A program made the position numbers and the translations under genes. This document shows positions 1-5,277 of a stretch of DNA of 6,800 nt, piece after piece (the first letter of the stretch is position 1; each line of letters begins with the position of its first letter). Source of the DNA: CALMKX01 sp044869955 (lineage in GTDB: Bacteria; Acidobacteriota; Thermoanaerobaculia; Multivoradales; SZUA-115); the NCBI GenBank assembly GCA_044869955.1, contig JBIOYC010000273.1, forward strand, positions 1 through 6,800. Reading direction: 5' to 3'. Under the pieces are notes generated by a model that saw only the letters and a list, made by a program, of their open reading frames with translations, was not told where the DNA came from and did no database searches.

Positions 1-2
1 GC

Positions 3-134
3 GCCCTGACCAACCAGCAGTACGACATCCGGGTGCTCGACACCCAGACCGGCTTCGTGAACTCCTACTTCAACCCCCTCGGCAACCGCGCGGACGCCGT
101 GGCGGACACCAACGCCTTCGACTGCACGCCGTGA
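3..134 (+). CDS. 3' end of an unidentified protein (5' partial)
   Basis: The frame is open from the left window edge and ends at TGA 132-134, giving the last 43 residues (beginning ALTNQQYDIRVLD, ending AFDCTP). Essentially every codon ends in G or C, as in the genuine genes here, which supports real coding. The visible part is polar and rich in Asn, Asp, Thr and aromatic residues, with no membrane segment. That would suit a secreted or extracytoplasmic domain, but I recognise no family. The last 70 bp overlap the 3' end of the convergent M50-like gene. The start, length and function lie outside the window. Confidence 0.6.
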   Translation, partial: ALTNQQYDIRVLDTQTGFVNSYFNPLGNRADAVADTNAFDCTP

Positions 135-847
135 CCGAGCTCGGCCTCCCCTAGCCGGCCTGCCAGCCACCCTCCCAGCCCGTAGGTGCCGAAGGCCCAG
201 AGGGCGCCGAGGAGGGTGGCAGTGACCAAGCCGGCGAGGGGGGCCGCTCCGCCGTGGGCGAACACCGCCGGGCCGACCTTCAGCAGGTCGTCGCCGCGCA
301 GCAGGTTGGCGTGGTCGGCGAAGGGAGGAGCCCAGGTGGTGACGATCGAGCCGATCTCGTAGGCGTCGCCGGTCACCGAGAGGAAGGGAGCGAGGGCCCA
401 GGGCAGAGCGAGGCCGAAGAGGGCGGGCTGGCTTCGCCGCCCCCCGCGGCGCAGCAGCCAGACGCCCGGAAACAGCGTGAACAGGAAGGGTCCGAGGTCG
501 GTGGCTAGATAGACGGCGTCGCTGCCGCCGGTGTCGAAGCCGGAGAGCCGGCCGGCATACTCGCCTCCCGCCACGACCCACGGGAAGACCTTCGCCAGCA
601 GCCCGCCGCCGTAGAGGGGAGACACCTCGAGGCGGGTGACCTCGCCGCCGGTCGCCCAGCAGGCCAGGGCATGGGCCAGCTCGTGGATCGGCACGTAGAG
701 CCAGTAGCCGGCCGCCAGGCCGAGCATCACCCAGAGCAAGGCCCGGCCCCCGCCGGCCGCGAGGCAGCGCTCGAGGCCGAAGAAGGCGTCTTTGCCGGGG
801 AGGGTGAGGAAGTCCGGCAGACCCTGGGTGATTCCAGAAGCCCTCAC
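65..847 (-). CDS. M50/site-2-protease-like membrane zinc metalloprotease
   Basis: A 260-residue polytopic membrane protein. The first hydrophobic segment (about residues 36-63) carries HELAH at 55-59, the HExxH zinc-protease motif embedded in a membrane helix as in M50/site-2 proteases. Further hydrophobic segments lie at about 111-132, 141-158 and 201-230. D117 (ATDLGP) and D161 (GDAYE) are the acidic residues that could supply the third zinc ligand; which one, if either, is unclear. No PDZ or CBS domain is present, so the substrate is unknown. The start is GTG at 845-847 with only a weak purine stretch (GGGGAC) upstream. The next internal Met (residue 41) would cut into the first helix. The gene lies downstream of tex on the same strand, behind a 132-bp gap filled by a hairpin repeat. 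Residues 238-260 are read antisense to the upstream gene and look like an unstructured tail. A membrane zinc-peptidase fold is likely; actual protease activity is inferred. Confidence 0.72.
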   Translation of the reverse strand: MRASGITQGLPDFLTLPGKDAFFGLERCLAAGGGRALLWVMLGLAAGYWLYVPIHELAHALACWATGGEVTRLEVSPLYGGGLLAKVFPWVVAGGEYAGRLSGFDTGGSDAVYLATDLGPFLFTLFPGVWLLRRGGRRSQPALFGLALPWALAPFLSVTGDAYEIGSIVTTWAPPFADHANLLRGDDLLKVGPAVFAHGGAAPLAGLVTATLLGALWAFGTYGLGGWLAGRLGEAELGHGVQSKALVSATASARLPRGLK

Positions 848-862
848 TCAAGTGTCCCCACT

Positions 863-939
863 CGTCATCCCCGCGCAAGCGGGGATCCATCTTCGTCTCG
901 TCCCCCCCACCCTGGATTCCCGCTTTCGCGGGAATGACG
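863..939. repeat. Inverted pair of REP-like (BIME-type) palindromes
   Basis: Two 27-nt units lie in opposite orientation, at 863-889 and 913-939, separated by 23 nt. They match at 24 of 27 positions as inverted repeats. Each unit is itself a hairpin with an 8-bp stem: 867-886 has loop GCAA on the + strand, and 917-935, extended to its pairing limit, has loop GAAA on the - strand. The core resembles the widespread family of the form GTCATTCCCGC...GCGGGAAT(G/C)CA found scattered in many bacterial genomes. It occupies the gap between the tex stop and the M50-like start. It may act as a transcription attenuator or mRNA stabiliser after tex. Family assignment rests on recall of the motif, not on a search. 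Confidence 0.88.
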
Positions 940-979
940 ACAGGAACCGGGCAGCTCGACCCATCTCACCCCCATCCCC

Positions 980-3343
980 TCACACCCGCTTGAACTTCGC
1001 CAGCAGGTCCTCGAGGGTCGCCGCTCGCTCGGGGTGCTTGGCGGGCGGCTTGGCGGCCTTCGGCGGCGGTGCCTCGCGGCGCGGCTGCGGTTTTGGCGGG
1101 GCAGGGGCCGGTCGCGTGGCCTTCGGTGCCGGCGCCGGCTCGAGGGCTTTCATCGAGAGGTTGATCCGCTCGCGGTCGCGGTCGACCTCGAGCACCTGGA
1201 CCTTGACGATCTGGCCCACCTTGACCGCCTCGCGGGGATCGGCGACGAAGCGGTGCGACAGCTCGGAGACGTGCACCAGGCCGTCGCGGCCCACGCCCAG
1301 GTCGACGAAGGCGCCGAAGTTGGCGACGTTCGACACCCGCCCCTCGAGGGTCATCCCGGGCTGCAGGTCCTCGATCGAGCGCACGTCCTCGCGCCATTGG
1401 GGCAGGCTGAGCTCCGGCCGCGGGTCCCGCCCGGGCCGCTCCAGCTCGGTCTTGATGTCCTCCAGGGTGAAGCGCCCCAGGCCGGCCTCGGCATCGGCGA
1501 AGGCGCCGAAGTCGATTCTCGCCACCGCCTGGGGATTGCCCACCAGCTCGGCGAGGCTCATGCCCAGCTTGGCGGCCATGCCCTCCACGACCGGGTAGCG
1601 CTCGGGGTGGACGGCGGTGCGGTCGAGAGCGTGGGCAGCGTCGCGCAGGCGCAGGAAGCCGGCCGCCTGCTCGAAGGTCTTGGGTCCGAAGCCGCTGACG
1701 TCGAGCAGGGTCTGACGGGAGGGGAAGGGGCCGCGCTGGTCGCGATGCGAGACGATCGCCCGGGCCAGGCGCTCGGAGAGGCCGGAGACCCGCCGGAGCA
1801 GGGAGATCGAGGCGGTGTTGAGCTCCACCCCGACCCGGTTCACCACGCTCTCGACGGCGACGTCCAGCTCCCCGGACAGGGCCTTCTGGTCGACGTCGTG
1901 CTGGTACTGCCCCACGCCCAGGCTCTTGGGCTCGATCTTCACCAGCTCGGCCAGAGGATCCTGCAGGCGCCGGGCGATCGACACCGCCCCGCGCAGGGAG
2001 ACGTCGAGGTCCGGCAGCTCGGCGCGCGCCTCGGCCGAGGCCGAGTACACCGAGGCTCCGGTCTCGGGCACGATGGCGACCACCACCGAGGTCAGCTCCG
2101 CACCCCGCACCGCCTTGGTGGCGAAGCCCTCGGTCTCCCGGCTGGCGGTGCCGTTGCCGATCGCGATGGCGTGGGCGCCGTGGCGCCGGACGAGGTCGAC
2201 GAGGGTGGCGGCGGCTTCCTCCTCCCGTGCCTTGGGGGGCACCGGGTAGATCACGGTCGTCTCCAGCACCTTGCCGGTGGGATCCACCACCGCCACCTTC
2301 GCCCCCGTGCGGAAGCCCGGGTCGACGCCCACCACCGTCACCTTGCCCAAGGGCGACTGCATCAGCAGGGCCTCGAGATTGGCCCGAAAGACGCCGATGG
2401 CGTCCGCCTCGGCGCGTTCGCGCGCGGCGCCGCGGACCTCGTTGGCGATCGAGGGGCGCAGCAGGCGCTCGTAGCCGTCCTCGCTCGCCGCGGCGACCTC
2501 GCGGCCACAGGGGGTGGCGAGCGGCACGCTCCACCAGGCGGCGGCGCGGGCGGCTTCGCGCTCGTCGTCCAAGGCCAGCTCGGAGACCAGGAAGCTCTCT
2601 CGCTCACCGCGCAAGACGGCCAGCATGCGGTGGGAGGGGATCGTCCTCAGGGGCTCGTCGTGGGCGAAGTAGTCGCGATAGACCGCCCCTGCCTGCTCCT
2701 TGCCCGGCAGCACCCGGACCCGCAGGGTGCCTTCCTCGTGCATCACCGCTCGCAGGCGGCTGCGCACCTCGGCGGACTCCGCGAGACGCTCGGCGAGAAT
2801 GTCGCGGGCTCCGGCGAGGGCGTCGGCGGAGCTCGCCACTCCCTTCTCCTCGGAGAGGAAGGCGGCGGCGAGCTCGCCGGGCTCGGCACTGCCCGCCGCG
2901 CCCGCGAGCAGCTGATCGGCCAGCGGCTCGAGGCCCTTCTCGCGGGCGATCTGAGCCCGGGTGCGGCGCTTCGGCTTGTAGGGGAGGTAGAGGTCCTCGA
3001 GCTCCTGCTTGGTCACCGCGGCGCGGATCTTCGCCTCGAGCTCGTCAGTCAGCTTGCCCTGCTCGGCGATCGAGGCGAGCACGGCGTCCCGCCGGCCGGC
3101 CAGCTCCAGGAAGTAGTCGCGGCGCTTGGCCAGGGTCTCCAGCTGCTCGTCGAGCAAGCCGCCGGTCGCCTCCTTGCGATAGCGGGCCACGAACGGCACC
3201 GTGGCTCCCTCGGCGAAGAGCCCGTCCGCCGCGGCGACCTGGTTCGGCCGACAGCCCACCTCGCGGGCCACCAGCTCGACGAAGCGGGGCTCGAGCAGCT
3301 GGGCTGCGGGTTGAGTGGCTTGGCTTTCCTCCGGCATGTTCAT
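980..3343 (-). CDS. tex: Tex/YhgF transcription accessory (S1 RNA-binding) protein
   Basis: A 787-residue protein, close to the usual Tex length (about 770-790). The N-terminal helical Tex region includes VPFVARYRKEATGGLLDEQL (about 49-68) and PYKPKRRTRAQIAREKGLEP (121-140), both typical of the family. A YqgF/RNase-H-like domain follows (about 335-460) with VGVDPGFRTG near 338-347 and IGNGTASRETE near 395-405. Next come helix-hairpin-helix motifs (about 505-570, with VSGLSERLA and VSGFGPKTF) and an S1 domain (about 660-735, with GRVSNVANFGAFVDLGVGRDG). A basic Ala/Pro/Lys-rich linker (736-773) leads to a terminal amphipathic helix (LEDLLAKFKRV). Tex is a cytoplasmic nucleic-acid-binding protein linked to transcription and, in some pathogens, to toxin expression. 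The start at ATG 3343 is set by GGAGGAGG just upstream; the reading frame continues to 3877, but that part is antisense to the sigma gene. It is divergent from the sigma operon. Confidence 0.96.
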   Translation of the reverse strand: MNMPEESQATQPAAQLLEPRFVELVAREVGCRPNQVAAADGLFAEGATVPFVARYRKEATGGLLDEQLETLAKRRDYFLELAGRRDAVLASIAEQGKLTDELEAKIRAAVTKQELEDLYLPYKPKRRTRAQIAREKGLEPLADQLLAGAAGSAEPGELAAAFLSEEKGVASSADALAGARDILAERLAESAEVRSRLRAVMHEEGTLRVRVLPGKEQAGAVYRDYFAHDEPLRTIPSHRMLAVLRGERESFLVSELALDDEREAARAAAWWSVPLATPCGREVAAASEDGYERLLRPSIANEVRGAARERAEADAIGVFRANLEALLMQSPLGKVTVVGVDPGFRTGAKVAVVDPTGKVLETTVIYPVPPKAREEEAAATLVDLVRRHGAHAIAIGNGTASRETEGFATKAVRGAELTSVVVAIVPETGASVYSASAEARAELPDLDVSLRGAVSIARRLQDPLAELVKIEPKSLGVGQYQHDVDQKALSGELDVAVESVVNRVGVELNTASISLLRRVSGLSERLARAIVSHRDQRGPFPSRQTLLDVSGFGPKTFEQAAGFLRLRDAAHALDRTAVHPERYPVVEGMAAKLGMSLAELVGNPQAVARIDFGAFADAEAGLGRFTLEDIKTELERPGRDPRPELSLPQWREDVRSIEDLQPGMTLEGRVSNVANFGAFVDLGVGRDGLVHVSELSHRFVADPREAVKVGQIVKVQVLEVDRDRERINLSMKALEPAPAPKATRPAPAPPKPQPRREAPPPKAAKPPAKHPERAATLEDLLAKFKRV

Positions 3344-3347
3344 CGAT

Positions 3348-3355
3348 CCTCCTCC
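3348..3355 (-). promoter_or_regulatory. Strong Shine-Dalgarno of tex
   Basis: On the minus strand this reads GGAGGAGG. It lies 4 nt from ATG 3343 counting from its last base, or 7 nt from its first GGAGG. A second in-frame ATG at 3337 is two codons downstream. The site decides the tex start and excludes the 178-residue extension of the open frame that runs antisense to the sigma gene. Confidence 0.85.
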
Positions 3356-3391
3356 GAACGAGCGCCCTATCCTGCCAGGTTCGATCCCGGC

Positions 3392-3405
3392 TGGGAACCT
3401 TCCCA
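3392..3405. promoter_or_regulatory. Operator-like dyad over the ECF -35 element
   Basis: TGGGAA-CC-TTCCCA is a perfect 6-bp inverted repeat around a 2-bp centre, sitting exactly over the predicted -35. A second, wider dyad shares its bases: AGGTTC at 3377-3382 and GAACCT at 3395-3400, 12 bp apart. Either could be a regulator site, or the symmetry could be a by-product of the -35 sequence. No DNA-binding regulator other than sigma is encoded in the window. Confidence 0.35.
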
Positions 3406-3420
3406 CCGACTTGGCGTTAT
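3393..3420 (+). promoter_or_regulatory. Predicted ECF-type promoter of the sigma operon
   Basis: A -35-like GGGAACCT (3393-3400) is followed by a -10-like CGTTAT (3415-3420), with 15 nt between GGAACC (3394-3399) and CGTT (3415-3418). This matches the general ECF promoter pattern (GGAAC, about 15-17 nt, CGT), for example that known for mycobacterial SigE. The expected transcription start, about 6-8 nt after CGTT, falls near 3425. That leaves a leader of about 20 nt before ATG 3446. Its position just upstream of an ECF sigma gene suggests positive autoregulation. The motif is seen; promoter activity and the cognate sigma are inferred. Confidence 0.7.
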
Positions 3421-3445
3421 GTTGGACGGAGTGAGAAACGGACGC

Positions 3446-4072
3446 ATGTGGATCGCACCGGCAACCGAAGCTGTCACGCTGGCCCAAGAGCCCGCCCCCC
3501 GCGCCCTCGACACCGACTCGGCGCTGATGAAGCGGGTGGCGGCGGGGGAGCAGGAAGCCTTCGCCGTGGTCGTCGACCGGCACAAGGACGGGCTCGTGGG
3601 CTACCTCACGCGCCTGACCCGTAGCCGCGAGCGTGCCGAGGACCTGGCCCAGGAGGCCTTCCTCCGCCTCTACGCCGCGGCCGGCCGCTACCGCGAGGAA
3701 GGCCACCTGACCGCCTTCCTTTATCGCATCGCCACCAACCTGCTTCGCACGGAAGAACGCCGGGCCAAGCGCTGGCGGTTGATCAGCGCCGCCTGGCCGC
3801 CCCACCGCTGGCTGACTGCCGAGCGCGACGAAGGGGCGGTGGACGGCCGGCTCCTGGCGCGCGAGAGGAGCAGCCACCTCGCCGGGGCGATCGCCGAGCT
3901 GCCCCTGACCCAGCGGGCGGCCCTGGTGCTGGCGGAGATCGAAGGCTGGCCTCTTCGCGAGGTCGCCCGCACCCTCGGCTGCCAGGAAGGGACCATCAAG
4001 TCGCGGCTGTTCCGCGCGCGGGCCCGCCTGAAGGAGAAGCTGGCCCCGTACTTCGAGGAGAGACCGTCATGA
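3446..4072 (+). CDS. ECF-family RNA polymerase sigma factor
   Basis: A 208-residue sigma-70-family protein with only regions 2 and 4, the extracytoplasmic-function (ECF, RpoE-like) arrangement. Region 2 spans about 26-110 and includes the core-binding and -10-recognition helices (RAEDLAQEAFLRLY at 63-76, FLYRIATNLLRTEERR at 91-106). Region 4.2 spans about 143-198, with LPLTQRAALVLAEIEGWPLREVA followed by a helix-turn-helix ending GTIKSRLFRARARLKEKL. (Residues are quoted in pieces.) It would redirect RNA polymerase to a stress or envelope regulon. I chose ATG 3446. An upstream in-frame ATG (3419) overlaps the predicted -10 and would not lie on the transcript, and a GTG at 3431 has no usable spacing to a ribosome site. 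The Shine-Dalgarno of the chosen start is weak (GGAG 14 nt upstream), so the start is moderately certain. Its stop overlaps the next start (ATGA), which suggests translational coupling. No long C-terminal extension is present. Confidence 0.93.
   Translation: MWIAPATEAVTLAQEPAPRALDTDSALMKRVAAGEQEAFAVVVDRHKDGLVGYLTRLTRSRERAEDLAQEAFLRLYAAAGRYREEGHLTAFLYRIATNLLRTEERRAKRWRLISAAWPPHRWLTAERDEGAVDGRLLARERSSHLAGAIAELPLTQRAALVLAEIEGWPLREVARTLGCQEGTIKSRLFRARARLKEKLAPYFEERPS
4055..4060 (+). promoter_or_regulatory. Ribosome binding site of the anti-sigma gene inside the sigma gene
   Basis: GAGGAG lies 8 nt before ATG 4069, within the last codons of the sigma gene. Together with the ATGA overlap (4069-4072) this supports coupled synthesis of the sigma factor and its presumed inhibitor. 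Confidence 0.7.
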
Positions 4073-4491
4073 ACGACGAGCGGCTGAGAGAAGAGCTCGC
4101 CGCCCTATCGCGGGAGCAAGCGAGCCCGGGATTCACCGGGCGCGTGATGTCGCGGCTCGCCGAGCAGCGGCAGCGCCGCCCTTTCGTCGCCATGCCACGC
4201 CCGGCGTGGGCCGCCGGACTGGCCCTCGTCGCCGTCCTCGTCGGCGGCCTCTGGCTGGCCGAAGGAGAGCGCCGGCAGCGCCGGGCCCAGCAGCTGGCCC
4301 ACCTCAAGGCGGAGCAACAGCGTCTCGCCTACGAGCTGGCCGAGCTCCGGGAGCTGGCGCACCCCGCCGCCCCCGTGGTCTACCTGGGCGGTGACGAGCA
4401 GACCGATCTGGTGTTGGACCTCGACCAACTTGCGGAGCGGGTTCGTGCGGGATCGATCCAGCCGGCCGGCTATGTGCGGCCGCTCCGTTGA
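4069..4491 (+). CDS. Single-pass membrane protein, presumed anti-sigma factor
   Basis: A 140-residue protein. The N-terminal, probably cytoplasmic, part (1-45) is helical and charged and contains PGFTGRVMSRLAEQ (20-33). Similar PGF-x-x-RV-like stretches occur before the membrane helix in many sigma-linked membrane proteins. One transmembrane helix lies at about 46-65. It is followed by an outward-facing segment predicted to form a coiled coil (about 67-97, with L76, L79, L86, L90, L93) and a short tail with VVYLGGDEQTDLVLDLDQL (103-121). There is no HxxxCxxC zinc motif, so it is not a ZAS-type anti-sigma factor. The call rests on position (ATGA overlap with the ECF sigma gene) and topology. 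By analogy it would tether sigma at the inner membrane until an envelope signal releases it. It could instead be an unrelated co-regulated membrane protein. Confidence 0.62.
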   Translation: MNDERLREELAALSREQASPGFTGRVMSRLAEQRQRRPFVAMPRPAWAAGLALVAVLVGGLWLAEGERRQRRAQQLAHLKAEQQRLAYELAELRELAHPAAPVVYLGGDEQTDLVLDLDQLAERVRAGSIQPAGYVRPLR

Positions 4492-4496
4492 CACCC

Positions 4497-4502
4497 AAGG
4501 AG
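4497..4502 (+). promoter_or_regulatory. Ribosome binding site of the PDZ gene
   Basis: AAGGAG lies 6 nt before ATG 4509. It decides the start over the upstream in-frame TTG at 4488, which overlaps the stop of the preceding gene and would put seven polar residues ahead of the signal peptide. Confidence 0.82.
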
Positions 4503-4508
4503 AACGAC

Positions 4509-5264
4509 ATGAAGCACAGCAAGATCCTCGGCATCGCCCTCGTGGCGGGTGTCGTCCTGATGACGGGTCCCGCCTGGGCGGGCGATGACGGCAAGAAGAC
4601 AGAGAGACGGGAAGTCCGGGTCGTCACGGCCGACGGGGAGGAGCCCCAGGTGATGGTCTTCGAAGGGGAGGGCGAGGGCCTCATGCATCGCCGCGCGGGC
4701 CGGCTCCTGGGCCGCGGCTTTCTCGGTATCGAGACCGTGGGGCTGACTCCGGAGCTGCGCGAGCACTTCGGCGCGCCGAAAGAGGCCGGCGTGCTGGTGT
4801 CCCGCGTGGCCGCGGACAGCCCGGCGGCCCAGGCCGGTATCAAGGTGGGCGACGTGCTGTCCTCGGTCGACGGCGAGAACGTTGGCAGCTCCTGGGACCT
4901 GGCCGCCAAGATTCGGCCCCACGACCAGGGTGACAACTTGACCGTCGAGGTAATCCGCAACGGCCGGCCGGTCTCCCTCCGGGCCACGGTCGGCCAACGG
5001 GACCGCGAGGTCGTGGACCTGGCGCCGATGTTGGAGTGGCGGGGCGACGGTCCCGAAGACAAGGCCATGCGGTTCCACATCCGGCCCGAGACCGCTGAGC
5101 GCCTGCGCGAGCTGGACATCGACGGCCTGGTCGAGAAGGAGATCGCCCGCCACGGCGTCCGCCCCCGGCGCGCCACGCCCGAGCTCGAGCAGCGCCTCGC
5201 CGAGCTCGAAAAGCGCCTCGCCGAGCTCACCAAGAAGCTCGAAAAGCTCGGCGACAAGAAGTAG
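4509..5264 (+). CDS. Exported PDZ-domain protein with C-terminal leucine zipper
   Basis: A 251-residue protein. A signal peptide covers 1-24 (basic MKHSK, hydrophobic core, AWA before G25), so it should be periplasmic or cell-surface. A charged linker with EGEGEG (52-57) precedes one PDZ domain (about 70-165). GFLGI (70-74) forms the peptide-binding loop, and AADSPAAQAGIKVGDVLSSV (101-120) is the classic PDZ core. There is no HtrA-type Ser/His/Asp protease domain and no other catalytic domain. A helical stretch follows (about 190-220). The protein ends in an uninterrupted heptad zipper with L226, L230, L233, L237, L240, L244 and L247. PDZ domains bind exposed C-termini, and DegS uses one to gate RseA cleavage. 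Here a regulatory or scaffold role toward the upstream anti-sigma protein is plausible but inferred. It sits 17 bp after the anti-sigma gene and is last in the operon. Confidence 0.85.
   Translation: MKHSKILGIALVAGVVLMTGPAWAGDDGKKTERREVRVVTADGEEPQVMVFEGEGEGLMHRRAGRLLGRGFLGIETVGLTPELREHFGAPKEAGVLVSRVAADSPAAQAGIKVGDVLSSVDGENVGSSWDLAAKIRPHDQGDNLTVEVIRNGRPVSLRATVGQRDREVVDLAPMLEWRGDGPEDKAMRFHIRPETAERLRELDIDGLVEKEIARHGVRPRRATPELEQRLAELEKRLAELTKKLEKLGDKK
5191..5228 (+). repeat. 21-bp-period tandem repeat encoding zipper heptads
   Basis: The 17-bp string at 5191-5207 recurs identically at 5212-5228, exactly 21 bp (seven codons) later. Each copy encodes one turn of the RLAEL heptad in the PDZ protein's zipper. 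Identity at the DNA level, including the third codon positions, suggests recent duplication of a heptad or strong codon bias. The seven-codon period keeps the heptad phase. Confidence 0.7.
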
Positions 5265-5277
5265 CCCCCCTCACTCC

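Noticed and set aside
863..939. CRISPR-like repeat pair
   Set aside because: There are only two units, in opposite orientation, each a self-complementary hairpin. There is no array, leader or cas gene.
966..2534. 522-codon minus-strand frame overlapping tex
   Set aside because: It is an alternative frame of tex with Arg/Gly/Pro-rich low-complexity translation, typical of a GC-rich shadow.
3348..3384. Possible ECF-like promoter for tex on the minus strand (CGAACC then CGTT, 17 nt apart)
   Set aside because: The first base deviates from GGAACC, and the predicted transcript start would fall on or after the tex Shine-Dalgarno.
3375..3391. tRNA T-arm-like GGTTCGATCCC
   Set aside because: Two of the five T-stem pairs fail, and there is no acceptor stem, CCA or other arm around it. 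It more simply belongs to the promoter-region dyads.
3416..3421. Sigma-70-like -10 (CATAAC) for tex on the minus strand
   Set aside because: Only four of six bases match and there is no recognisable -35 at proper spacing. I cannot call the tex promoter.
1034..3445. Very long + strand open frame running in phase into the sigma gene
   Set aside because: It is antisense to tex, whose product has unmistakable Tex domains. The frame lacks recognisable domains until the sigma part, and such open frames are expected in GC-rich coding DNA.
3344..3877. Minus-strand extension of the tex frame upstream of ATG 3343
   Set aside because: It is antisense to the sigma gene, and the strong GGAGGAGG site fixes the tex start at 3343. 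The length then matches the family.
4304..5257. 317-codon minus-strand frame opposite the anti-sigma and PDZ genes
   Set aside because: Ser/Arg/Pro-rich translation with no domain. The + strand genes have signal peptide, PDZ and zipper features and good ribosome sites.
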